A stretch of DNA of 64,000 nucleotides, taken from Paracyclopina nana (lineage: Eukaryota > Arthropoda > Copepoda > Cyclopoida > Cyclopettidae). The notes below the pieces were generated by a model. The model ran no database searches. It worked only from the letters and a program-made list of their open reading frames with translations, and was not told the DNA's origin. A program made the position numbers and the translations under genes. This document shows positions 45,980 to 55,781 of this stretch, one piece after another. Within the stretch, counting starts at the first letter, position 1, and the number at the start of each line of letters is the position of its first letter. Where the stretch lies: contig JAGUCH010000004.1 of assembly GCA_019096065.1 (NCBI GenBank), positions 8,246,001-8,310,000 on the forward strand, read 5' to 3'.

Positions 45980-46970
45980 TCATGCATCAGATTTATAGAG
46001 GACTATGTCAAAGTAGGAATAATATTTCTTTTCCACGTCATCACTCTTTCCCACGCACCCATTGGTGCCGTAATAAATCAGCTTGAAGCCATGCGTGTCT
46101 TGCATCTTTTTTATGGCCATTATTAAGTCATAGAGTGTTTTTCCAACCTGGTTGTTTCCACGCATGGCAGTTTTCCCGGTGTGCAATTCGATGCCAATTT
46201 GCTGCACGTTCTGCAACACGTCAGAGCTCAGCCACGTGGGAATGGCTTTAAGCTCAGAGCCCTCAATGTCAACCTTCAAATAGGATATCTTTTGCCCACT
46301 GTGCCCATTCTCCTGTATGAATTCCTCCAGCCTTTTCACCTTGGCAGTTTCAAGTTGGTTGCCTTTGGCATCATTGGACACTTTCGTTTCTCCATTGATG
46401 TCAGCAAGACCTGGCCGGAACAGAAACTCCAATAAAGAATTTCATTTAATTTTTTTGAAAGAGGTACGTACCATATTTGTGGAAAGTGATGTTTTTGTGC
46501 AGCTTCTTGTCTTCCACTGTGGGATCATAGGAGTGCACTTGGCACCCCATTGCAGCCATGCTCTCATCGAAGCTCCAATCATCGGCGAGGCCAAATGAGT
46601 AGACCAGACACTTGTCATTGTCAATGCTCTCCTTCAGGTGATCCATGCACACATACTTCTCCCCATCATACCAAGCGCAGCTCCTCAGCCATCGCCCACC
46701 GACTTTTTTGCCAATGGAGCACTCAGTCTGGATGGTCTGGCCAATGATCTGGTAGAAGTACTTCCTGATGGCATCCTCATTTTTGAGCACTTTTGTGTTT
46801 ATGTTGTCCTTGTGCCAAAGATGAGCTCTGTCAGCATCCTGCTTTTTCAGCACTGGCAAATTGTTGGCCCACTCAGCCACAATGTTCAAGTCTGGATCAT
46901 TTTTTGCTCCCAAGGTGATAACTGCAAAAGCACACACTAATGTGGCTAGTACAAAATAATGTACCTTCAT
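45980..46970 (-). CDS. FkbM-type methyltransferase-like protein (METTL24-like)
   Basis: Two exons (46472-46970 and 45980-46410) encode 309 residues. The N terminus (YFVLATLVCAFAVITLG) is a signal peptide or membrane anchor. The C-terminal two thirds carry FkbM-family features: VYSFGLADDWSFDESMAAMG at the SAM-binding start, CQVHSYDPT, and ISYLKVDIEGSELKAIPTWL, the typical LKxDIEGxE block. Arthropods have many such proteins with unknown substrates. I infer a secretory-pathway location from the N terminus. The frame opens a little earlier only with a TTG, so I chose the ATG at 46970. Confidence 0.88.
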
Positions 46971-47182
46971 TACTTGCAGCAAAAAAGAGGACCCCTTTTT
47001 AGATCAAAGTACTGGCACTAACTAGCACCCAAAATGTGTAAAGGTGAAGGGAATGCTGATCGCAAAAATGATGCGGGTTGTTGGCCGTGTAACAAATACT
47101 TTTTACCTGTCTTCAACTTTTTGACCTGCATCAATGAAAAATGCATCGTAACCAAAAAAAGTGCCGTTCATGCATGAGCGTG

Positions 47183-47420
47183 TATTAGATGTTTTGCTCA
47201 GGTACAATCTTCAAATGCCTCCAGCCCAACCAACATTGCCATCCTGGATGAAAGAAGCTCCTCGAGACCCAATTCGGTTGATTCCACCGTAACGCACAAA
47301 ATGACCATGCCCTAAAATGCACAAATTTCGTTAGATGCACATCTAACCATTATGGCTCCTCCTTTCCATGCTCATCATGTGGACACCAAGCGAAGCTTGA
47401 GTCATTTTCTTATGCAGACC
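47183..47420 (-). pseudogene. Degenerate partial copy of the HSPBP1 3' coding region
   Basis: Bases 47183-47292 match the end of HSPBP1 (about 47530-47640) closely, sharing CCCAACCAACATTG and GACCCAATTCGGTTGATTCC in the same order. A weaker match continues at 47355-47420 to about 47650-47705. The frame is broken between the two blocks. It lies about 50 bp beyond the stop of the intact gene, so it is probably a local tandem duplication. Confidence 0.8.
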
Positions 47421-47473
47421 AAAAGGTTAAAGAAACAAAAGTTGTAGACAGGTAAACATTATTTATTTCAGAA

Positions 47474-48481
47474 TCAACGATCCAAATCATTTTTGTGATC
47501 TGCATTCACTTCACCGTAACACATTTTAGATATTTCACTCAAGTACAATCTCTCCTCATCGAATTCCTCCTGCCCAACCAACATTGTTATCCTGGACGAC
47601 AGAAACTCCTTGAGACCCAATTCGGTTGATTCCACCAGCTCTTTCTTCACCTGCTCATCATCCTTGAGGACTACAAGCAAAGCTCGAGCCATTTGCTCAT
47701 GACTTTGACTGTGCTCCTCTAATTGCATTAAAGTTAGTACTTGTCTTGGCAGCCCCATGTCAACAAAAGCTTTCTTGGCCACCTCATTCTCTTCGCATAA
47801 TGATGAAATGAAAAAGCAAGCCTTGATCCTCAACTTGTCATTTGGAGATGCCGATCCCATGGTGGCATTTAAGATCACCGAAGGACCATTACTGCTTGCA
47901 TCCAGGAACTTGTCTTGAGCAGACTTGGATTCCCTGGTCAAGCAAGAGATGGCATACATTGCTTTGATTTGACAACCTTGGCCTTTGTCATTCGTGATCA
48001 TGTCGAGAAGAAGGCCCATGAAGCCATCATCGATGAACTTGTCTTGACAGTATGGGTTATTTTGGCTTAGCTCAGCTATAGCATTGGCAGCTTGACACCT
48101 GAGGCCAGCATGAGGAGACTTGAGACATCTTTTGAGGCTGTCAAACCCACCGAGCTTGTGGAAGTTATTGGCCATGTCAATTTGATCCACCCAATCTGTG
48201 ATGCACTCAAAAGCGTACTCGATTTTCTCTAGATCCTCTTCGGAAGCTTTTGGATTCATCACTGAAGGACTGTTCAAAATCTTGATGCCCTCAGTGAGCT
48301 CCTTGATCACGTCCACACTCATGGACGACAAGGCTTGTTCAAGCCATTGCTTTCGCTCGGGGTCCATTTCGGCAAGGGCCTCATCTGGATTGCTTGGAGC
48401 ATCTTCACTTCGAGTAGCTTCAATGCAGAACTTGAGAAGACCAGGGAGGTCTTTGGGATTCCGTGGCTGATTCGGCTCCAT
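47474..48481 (-). CDS. HSPBP1: Hsp70-binding protein 1 (Fes1-type nucleotide exchange factor)
   Basis: One intronless frame of 335 residues. The N terminus has RNPKDLPGLLKFCIEATRSE, the conserved Fes1/HSPBP1 opening, then armadillo-type repeats (LRCQAANAIAELSQNNPYCQ and IKAMYAISCLTRES). By family knowledge it binds the Hsp70 nucleotide-binding domain and promotes ADP release in the cytosol. Length is close to the human protein. The lack of introns contrasts with nearby genes and with two further intronless frames just upstream on the same strand; retroposition or operon-like packing are possible reasons. The stop codon is TGA. Confidence 0.93.
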   Translation of the reverse strand: MEPNQPRNPKDLPGLLKFCIEATRSEDAPSNPDEALAEMDPERKQWLEQALSSMSVDVIKELTEGIKILNSPSVMNPKASEEDLEKIEYAFECITDWVDQIDMANNFHKLGGFDSLKRCLKSPHAGLRCQAANAIAELSQNNPYCQDKFIDDGFMGLLLDMITNDKGQGCQIKAMYAISCLTRESKSAQDKFLDASSNGPSVILNATMGSASPNDKLRIKACFFISSLCEENEVAKKAFVDMGLPRQVLTLMQLEEHSQSHEQMARALLVVLKDDEQVKKELVESTELGLKEFLSSRITMLVGQEEFDEERLYLSEISKMCYGEVNADHKNDLDR

Positions 48482-48650
48482 CTTGACTGAAAAGCAAAAC
48501 TTGGATCATTATTTTTCAATTCGCAGGATTTTGAGGTGCTTTGCAAAAGTTTCAAAACTACTTAAAGCCAGAGCCTTTTCATACAAATTTCTCTTTTTGG
48601 CCTTCACTTAATTGTTACCATTCGCAAGCGGATGCAGGCTGTAACTTCTC

Positions 48651-49532
48651 TCATGAGATCTTTTTTAAGAGGCGCGCAGATTTGACGCTAAAGTCCATCA
48701 TGAGTGGTGAGTGCGGCTCTAATTTCGTCAGCACTGCCCTGATTTGCTTAACTCTCACTCTGGCTCCAGGTGAGGTCACTCTCTGTCTTTTCTTCACAGC
48801 CTCGGCTATTTCATTGTCGTACTTGACATGCAGTGTTCTATTGGTGTGAGGACAAGTGTGATACACATTGAATTCTTGGGCCAGAGCCTCTTTCAGCAAG
48901 TTCTTGTCCTGGACCTTGACAAAGTTGTGTCCATAGACAGTCTTCCACAGTTCTACAGCCAAAAATAAACTCAATTTGTGGGCTCGGTCAAGGCCTGCGA
49001 TTGGCTTCAGACCAACGGGATCTTTCCTCAAACTCTTGGCACTCATCTTGAATCTGAAGAGTGAGTGGAGGAAGTAGTAGGCATTTTTGGCCAAGGCAAA
49101 CCAGTACAGGGCTCTTTCTTGTCTCACCAAGGACCTATGCTGAGCAAAGGCCATTTCCAGCCTGGGGATCACAACCTTGGAAATGAGAACAGGCTTGTGG
49201 TAAGAGCTCTCCAAATGGTGGATCACTTTGCTCAAGTACTGCTCAGCGTTGGGACTCAGTGGTTGCTTAATGTCTTGGTTGATAAACTTGATCACTTCAC
49301 GCTCACTCTTTTTACAAGTCTTGCTCACGAAAAGCCTTTTGTTGCTTGGCCTACATAGGAAAGTTTTAAGAGCCTTGATTTCTGGCTCATAGCAATAGGA
49401 GCTTTGGCTCGACTGGAAAACTGAGATGCACAATCTTGGAGACAAAACTAGGCCACTTGATTTGACCTTTGCATCTTTAAGCAGCCAAGGTTTCACATTT
49501 CCTAGGGGAATTTTAGAACCTTTGCCACCCAT
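48651..49532 (-). CDS. Unrecognised basic protein, second frame of a possible dicistronic unit
   Basis: One intronless frame of 293 residues. The start ATG at 49532 has a strong context (ACCATGG) and lies only 6 bp after the stop codon of PRKRIP1 on the same strand; HSPBP1 starts 169 bp after its stop. The protein is rich in Lys, Arg and Leu and looks helical (SKVVIPRLEMAFAQHRSLVR, ALYWFALAKNAYYFLHSLF). There is no signal peptide or membrane segment. A basic stretch near the C terminus (AVKKRQRVTSPGARVRVKQI) suggests nucleic acid contact or nuclear location. I do not recognise a family. Its length and intact frame argue against chance. Confidence 0.75.
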   Translation of the reverse strand: MGGKGSKIPLGNVKPWLLKDAKVKSSGLVLSPRLCISVFQSSQSSYCYEPEIKALKTFLCRPSNKRLFVSKTCKKSEREVIKFINQDIKQPLSPNAEQYLSKVIHHLESSYHKPVLISKVVIPRLEMAFAQHRSLVRQERALYWFALAKNAYYFLHSLFRFKMSAKSLRKDPVGLKPIAGLDRAHKLSLFLAVELWKTVYGHNFVKVQDKNLLKEALAQEFNVYHTCPHTNRTLHVKYDNEIAEAVKKRQRVTSPGARVRVKQIRAVLTKLEPHSPLMMDFSVKSARLLKKIS

Positions 49533-49538
49533 GGTAAC

Positions 49539-50060
49539 TTAATTTGCTTCTCCTTTCTCACTCACTTTTTCGCTCTCTTCTTGCTCTTTTCCATCATTTT
49601 CAACTTCCTCATCTTCTTCAGTTGAAGATGGCTGCTCTTTATCTACTTCCTTGTCACTCTTCTTCACTTTCTTCATCTTCTGTTTCTTCTTCTGCCTCTT
49701 GGCTCTCTTCTTGGCAGTTCTCTCCTCAGCCATGCGTTCGTTTTCCTCAAGTTTGGCATGAAAGGCTTCGTTCAACTCCTCCTGCGTTTTCATCTCATTC
49801 ATTTGCTTTTGCCTCGCAAACTCTTTGCGACGAACTTGCCGGTACACATGGAATTCTCCTGAGCCAGCTCCCGCACTCGAGCCCATCACATTGTACACAA
49901 ACTCGGGAGCTTTATTGGGATCTTTTTCACTCCGGGCTTCGGGGATTGGCACTGGCTTCTCCGGGTTCTTCATCAACTTTTCCAATTTGGACCGTTGCAC
50001 ATCGTAGGCCGTTTTGGGTGCCTTTTTGTAGTGTTTGCCACCTTCTTCATCGGAACTCAT
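49539..50060 (-). CDS. PRKRIP1: PRKR-interacting protein 1 homologue
   Basis: One intronless frame of 173 residues. The N-terminal half (YDVQRSKLEKLMKNPEKPVP and EFVYNVMGSSAGAGSGEFHV) is the conserved PRKRIP1 region, followed by a long basic/acidic helix (AKRQKKKQKMKKVKKSDKEV) and an acidic tail. The human protein is a spliceosome component, seen bridging U2 and other factors, and also binds dsRNA. The stop at 49539 is followed after 6 bp by the ATG of the next frame. Its own ATG context (GCCACCATGAG) is strong. It is head to head with ZFAND2, 720 bp apart. Confidence 0.93.
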   Translation of the reverse strand: MSSDEEGGKHYKKAPKTAYDVQRSKLEKLMKNPEKPVPIPEARSEKDPNKAPEFVYNVMGSSAGAGSGEFHVYRQVRRKEFARQKQMNEMKTQEELNEAFHAKLEENERMAEERTAKKRAKRQKKKQKMKKVKKSDKEVDKEQPSSTEEDEEVENDGKEQEESEKVSEKGEAN

Positions 50061-50780
50061 GGTGGCCTAAAATAGTTTTTCACACTTGAGCCAAAATGGA
50101 GTTTCGAGGAAAGAGACCTCTTGATTTGAGCAAAGATGTGTAAGTTTTACTTCAGTGAAAGGCCAAGAAGAAAAAGCCGGTTGAAAAACAATTCAATGGA
50201 ATGTATAATTTTATGAAATCTACCTGAGTTGGCTAAAAACGGTCTTCAAGCGTCCTAGATTATCGAGGAATGATGATGAAACTTCCAAAATGAGTCAATT
50301 AATTTTAAGCTTGCTGCAAACGAATTTGCTGGAAAGTGAGCGAATGTTTTGGAACTCCACAAAACAAACAACTCTGAAACAGCCAAAGTGATGCATTATT
50401 TTTGAGGCTTTCTTCCTCTAAAAAGAATCCAAGTCTCTTTTAACTCTCATTTTAACGCTCTCCAATTCTTATTACTCCTGAATTTATAATTCAGAACACT
50501 GTAAGTGGTACTTTTTTACATTAAACTTTTTGAAAATTATTATTTTTTCGCAATTTGAAACAATGTCAAGTAGACAATCGACCTATTTTTCGACCTGTAC
50601 AAAATGGCTTTTAGTAAATGAAAAACTCGCGAAATGGGCGATTTTATTGGTAAATTGACGATTTGGCGGTCGAAAACACAAAACAACACTAGCAAATGAC
50701 GCAATTTCAAGATGACAAAGCAGTACTGGTAAATAAAAAGGCCTGTGGTCAATGAAGAGTGAGTCAGTTCATTCAAGATC
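50061..50780. other. Divergent intergenic region between PRKRIP1 and ZFAND2
   Basis: AT-rich, must hold both promoters; no TATA box placed convincingly and no gene seen. Confidence 0.45.
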
Positions 50781-51597
50781 ATGGAGTTTCCACAGTTGGG
50801 CGATCAGTGCAGTGAAAAGAGTTGCCGTCAGCTAGATTTTTTGCCCGTCAAATGCGACGGGTGTAAACAGAGCTTTTGCAACCAGCATTGGACATACGAA
50901 GGCCACTCCTGTCCAACCCCGAGGTAATTTGAATAAAAAGCGGAAATAATGACTTTTTGGTCACGTCGATTCTTTGAAGGCTCAAGGATGTTCAAGTACC
51001 AGTGTGTCCAATGTGTGATAAACCAGTTGCGTGCAAACCAGGCGCCATTCCAGACGAAGCTGTCTCCAGACACTTGGACAGAGATTGCAAGGCTGACCAC
51101 AAAAAGAATCCCAGGTGTTCAAAGGCCAGATGCAAAGTAAGGGAGCTCATCAAGGTCGACTGTGATCAGTGTGGACTCAATTTTTGTCTCAAGCACAGAT
51201 TTCCACAGGTGAATAATTGTTACAGTTTTGCCATAAACTTGAAAACTTTCTAAAACAATGTCTTGATCAGGACCATGAATGTACCGGTAAGAAGCCAATG
51301 AACACATCAGCGAGGGCTGCCATAGCTCGCCAAATGCCATCCTTGACAAGACCAGTACCTGCTGCTAGCTCGTGCAGACAAAGCATCAATGGAGCTCTGA
51401 GCGAAGATGAAGCTCTTGCTCGTGCTCTATCTGCATCCTTAGCTGAAGGCAATGCTGGTACAGGATCGACCAGTCAAGAAGAGCAGGATCGCATGTTGGC
51501 CTTGGCTTTGGCTCAATCTGAGCGAGAAGCAGGTCAACCCGCAGCAGCAACAGCCTCCACCTCATCTGGAACCAACAAATCATGTCAAATATCTTAG
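50781..51597 (+). CDS. ZFAND2: AN1-type zinc finger protein, ZFAND2 family, with C-terminal CaaX box
   Basis: Three exons (50781-50923, 50980-51208, 51271-51597) encode 232 residues. Two AN1 zinc fingers are seen: CSEKSCRQLDFLPVKCDGC with CNQHWTYEGHSC, and CSKARCKVRELIKVDCDQC with CLKHRFPQDHEC. The C-terminal half has two ubiquitin-interacting-like motifs (SEDEALARALSASLAE and EEQDRMLALALAQSERE). The last four residues, CQIS, form a possible prenylation (CaaX) box, as in mammalian ZFAND2B/AIRAPL, which sits on the ER and works with p97 and the proteasome. The gene looks complete. Confidence 0.92.
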
Positions 51598-52303
51598 AAT
51601 CTAGGAAAATTGCTTCATTTTAGTTGCATTGAAAATAATACAGAATTTTGTATAGATCGTGAAAAATTATGGATCTTCAAAAGTGCACACTCATCATTTG
51701 TGTCTAATGCAATTAATTTTTATTAATGTAATTTTGACAAGGGGGGAAATTGTGGAGTTGGAAACAGTTTTCACTTTTGCCCTATGCCTGTCTGAGATCA
51801 AAACTTGTGAGCTCACTATTTACAACATCATATTGCACAGGGGAAAGAAGACTACACACACACACACTCATATAGTAAATGATCTAGGTCTCCACATAAA
51901 TATAGAGCGACCCTCCAAAACAAGCAACAGCTTATTAAGCTCGCGTTTCCAAATTGCCTCACTACTTATATTTAGGCTTAATTTTCGACAAAATTTCTAG
52001 CTAGTTTGATTATTGAAATGAGATTATGCAAGGCATGCTGAGCTAAAAATGTACCCCAAAAAATCAGGTGGACAAAGACATGAGCCCCTACTCTCAATGA
52101 CCTTGAGGATTGAAGAAGGAACCTAATTAAGAAACACACGTGCGTATAAAATAAGAATAGGGCAACAATTTTTGGCTCACTCTGTAGATAGAGTGGATAC
52201 ACACACAGCATTAGTGGAGCAAGTGTTGCAGTAGAATAAGCATCAGCAACATGTTGTTGTCATTTTTTTAATTCTTCACAATCATGCCAAGGCAGTTGAC
52301 ACC
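51598..52303. other. Intergenic sequence with a short CA microsatellite
   Basis: A (CA)n tract lies near 51855. No gene is supported. Confidence 0.5.
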
Positions 52304-54557
52304 ATGGAGGCTGCAAATACTGATGTCACCAGCAAGAAGCACAATGGGCTGGACTTGGTGCTCACCAATTTCCAGCTCAACTTTGGCGCCCTCAGTGAGC
52401 CCACTCTGGACAAGTTGAGACAGTTGACCAAGCAATTTTGGACTCGATATTGCTGTGATTTGTTCATTTGCATATTCATTGTCTCACCCTGCGTCATCTC
52501 CTTTTGGAGAGGCACGTGGGACTTTTCCAACATCTACATGGACAAATGGGCTTTTAATGTCAGCATTTGGCCTTTTTCTGCAACAAATCAGCTGGTCTGG
52601 CCAAAACAGGTTATTTTCCCACTTAGTTTCGTTGAGAGTTCATTATCCACTTTGACATCAATTTTCTGATCACAGTAAAATTAAGTGGAGCAACCTTCTT
52701 AAATGATAAGGAAAATTAAGTAGGCATTTTGCAAAATTGCTCAGTTTCGATTACACTCAAGCTTTTACTCAAGCTAGAGCTCTGTATTTTGACGAGTAGA
52801 TCGTTCTCAAAACTCAGTTCCGAAAAACAGCTTAAAAGTTAAAGGTGGCCGGCCGGCCTACGGTAGCACGTCCTCTGCCCAATTTTGTTCCACCGTTTAT
52901 TATATTATGTTACGCTATTTTTAATTTATTTGGTATTTGGTAATTGTACCGAGAAACCATGAACCCATCAAAATTTCGTTCAGTTGTAGTTTGAGCTGTA
53001 CCTTAGTAAATTATTTTTCCACAAAAATTTGAGCTTTTGTTGAGAACGAGAAACTCTCATCAATCTCAGCGCTCTAACTCAAGATAACCAAGAAACTGTT
53101 CTAGGCTTCTAGCTGGCAAGTTAAATCAGGTGACAACAATCAGCTGACAATTGCAACTGACGAAAACGTGTCATTGTGACTCTGTTTAAAAGCAGCTGAT
53201 TACAGCTGAAAATGTCATGACAGCTGAATAGTCAGCTGTTTGTTTGTTTACTAATGCCAGACATGTGAATTGCAAAACGGCTGAGTTTTAAAAAAGGTCA
53301 AATGGTTGTCTTAAGAATAACTGCTTTACCTCAAATTGTGTCTGCTTTGCCATTGGTGCCAGTGGCTCATTCCTGGTCCAATTCAACCATGACTTCATCA
53401 AGACCAACATTGGCATGTACAAGCCCAGCCAAGATCCTTACAGCGTGCGCCGAACCGCTTGGTTCTCCCTTGTCTCCAGAGTGTTCAGCATATGCTGGGG
53501 CCTGGTCGACATCTACATGTGGAAGTCAGTCTGGGATGGTGTTGACTGCTACTTCGGCAAGCAAATGGAAGTGGCCCTGGTGACCTTTTTCGGTGGCACC
53601 ACCATCCTGGTTTTGGCCAGGGCGTTCAAGTCTGCATCAAGTGTACCCGTTGGGATCATGCTGGATGATGTTGCCAATTGCTGCTTTGCCACTACTTACC
53701 TCCAGACCAAAATGGGGGATCCCTATGGCAAAAGGCTGATTGACATCCTCTCCAGCATAGTCCTGGAGATCATGGTGATATTCTCTTGGCACGGCTTGTG
53801 GACTTTGGAGGACATCTTGTCAGACTTTGTGGGCATCGACTCCACCCAATCTGGGTGGTACTCGTTGTCAGTGGGCATTCCCTGCACTGTCACCACTTTT
53901 GTGCTTCAGTTCAAGGTGGCCAGGCAAATCAGCCTGATCAATGACGACAAGTCCACAAGTGCCTGCCATCAGTGCCTGAAGCACTTTTTGGGCTTTCTCT
54001 TCAACATCCTGTCTCTCTTTTCCACTGTCAATGTGTTCAGGGGTTATTGGTACTTGTTTGATGAATACCTCATACCAAGTGAGCTTTTTTGTTTTTTTCA
54101 TATGCCCTTACAAGTAATTAATTAATTATAGGTGATTACCATCTGAGTTTGATCAACGGGCAAATTTACGGTGCTTTGCTGCTATTTTTGCTCTACTCCG
54201 GATCAAGCTTGCATGCTGGAGTGTTTCGTGATGTCGGCGATGAAAACGGCTCAAATATGGTGGAATTTTACTTCTCAACTTACTTTTTCATCAAGGTTCT
54301 CAACTAGGTAATAAGCTTAAGAGGCTGGCTAATCCTTTTTTGTTATCATCGTAAAGGATGTGGAAGCTGAATTTGGTGGCAATATTCTCATCAGGAGGAA
54401 CAAAATCCGCCATCCCAAATCCAACCCTTTGATTGTGGTCTCAGAAACTGCAGATATAGAGAAGGAACATGCTCATGTCACAATGGGACTCCTTGGTGAT
54501 GATCTGGAAGACTCAGATGACTTTACTGCATCATCGGGAGATCAAGAGAAATGCTAA
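52304..54557 (+). CDS. fusl: Fuseless-like multi-pass membrane protein
   Basis: Four exons (52304-52609, 53316-54078, 54132-54295, 54357-54557) join in phase to 477 residues. It has several hydrophobic segments and repeated W-rich sites: SFWRGTWDF, WGLVDIYMWKSVWDG and SWHGLWTLEDIL, which resemble the FWRGTWDL-type sites of Drosophila Fuseless. Fuseless is needed for calcium channel placement at presynaptic sites; I infer only family membership. The C-terminal tail is acidic and cytosolic in appearance. The acceptor of exon 2 at 53315 is chosen from phase and is the weakest join; another small exon in the 706-bp intron is possible. An out-of-frame ATG lies 20 bp upstream of the chosen start. 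Confidence 0.75.
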
Positions 54558-54800
54558 CATATTTTTTACTAGAGAAAATTTCGCACACTCATCACAATTT
54601 ACTGCTATTATCAAATCTAATCATCATCATTATCATCAATAAACAATTATGATGCTAAATTGCATTTTCACAGCTAATCTCCTCTCTCTGGAATTTTTCA
54701 AGAAAGCTCCTCTCGTAAGCCTAATACCTCATTTGATGCCTCTATTGGCTGCCAATTGCTCCCAGGGCTTTGAAGAGGTAACACCAACGACAACGACAAT

Positions 54801-55154
54801 ATGAAAATTTTGGTCATTTTCGCGAGCCTCCTGATCGTGGCCAATGTGAAAGCACGGATGTTCATGAACCCACCCAAGTACACATGGAGGGAGGAGAACA
54901 AGGATCTAGAGGACTACCATACACCCAAAGTCAGGATCATTGATGGAGCTCAAGAGGCCAGAGGTGACACAAAAAGCAACCAACGTTCTTAATTTATTTT
55001 TTCAATCCATGACTTGATTTTAGGCAAGGTTCTCCACATGCTGTGTCAAGGACTCAGGGAAATCCCCAGCAAAAGGTTTGGAAGCTTCATTGCAACCAAG
55101 AACAAAGTGATGAGTCAAAGGATGTGCGATGTCATGCTCGACATCTTGATGTAG
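54801..55154 (+). CDS. Small secreted peptide precursor
   Basis: Two exons (54801-54963 and 55024-55154) encode 97 residues. A clear signal peptide (MKILVIFASLLIVANVKA) is followed by a charged region (YTWREENKDLEDYHTP) and a C-terminal part with two cysteines 35 residues apart that could form one disulfide (LCQGLREIPSKRFGSF and MSQRMCDVML). A Lys-Arg pair lies between them. I do not recognise it; a peptide hormone or small effector is possible. The intron is 60 bp. AATAAA lies about 65 bp after the stop. Confidence 0.75.
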
Positions 55155-55384
55155 AAAATTCTAATCATATGATGGGCTAAAGGAGTTTCTTCTTGATAAT
55201 TTATGGTCGTTTACGCAAATAAAAAGCTTTCATTGATTGGAGTATTCTCTTGGGAGTTATCAAAGGTCAAGAAATCTCTAAGTGAACACTGGGATACCAG
55301 CTTGAGCTAGTTGAAAATCTGTTCAAGCAAGAGGTACTTGTCCTTGGAAAGATCAATAAAAAGAGTATCAATAAAGAACTACAC

Positions 55385-55669
55385 TTGTCAAGCGTCAATC
55401 AGCTGTCAAAACTTGACCAGCGCGGTAAAATCGTAGTAGAGCGTCACAATCGGTAAAAGAGCCTTAGCAGGCTTGGACTTGATGAACAAAGGCCAAAAGT
55501 AGCGGCCCCCCTCGTTGGGGAGCAATGGCGGCCTTCAAGGACGAAGAATAGTAGTTCTATCTCGTTCAAAGGTAATACAGCAAGTGATTTATTAGCGGGC
55601 AAACAAAAAGGACGCTAGCTCAGCTGCAGCTAGCGCCAAGCGCATCAGCGCTACCAGACAATCCAAACA
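55385..55669 (-). repeat. Probable 3' LTR of the BEL/Pao element
   Basis: On the minus strand a purine-rich tract ending in GGAGGGGGG (55671-55687) precedes a TG start at 55669. An AATAAA lies inside at about 55590. The far end (near 55385) is a guess, because the other LTR copy is not in the window. Confidence 0.55.
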
Positions 55670-55670
55670 A

Positions 55671-55687
55671 ACCCCCCTCCGGCCTTT
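55671..55687 (-). other. Polypurine tract of the BEL/Pao element
   Basis: AAAGGCCGGAGGGGGGT read on the minus strand directly before the LTR start; its place fits the second-strand primer of LTR elements. Confidence 0.6.
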
Positions 55688-55781
55688 ACGTGATTAAAGG
55701 CCGTCAGGTTCGACAACAATACTTGAATAAAATCATCTGCACATTCTCAACACATTATCATTTACCAAGACGCTAGCGCGT

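Noticed and set aside
55700-55712. GGTTCGA resembling a tRNA B box
   Set aside because: No A box or cloverleaf around it; it lies upstream of the polypurine tract of the retroelement.
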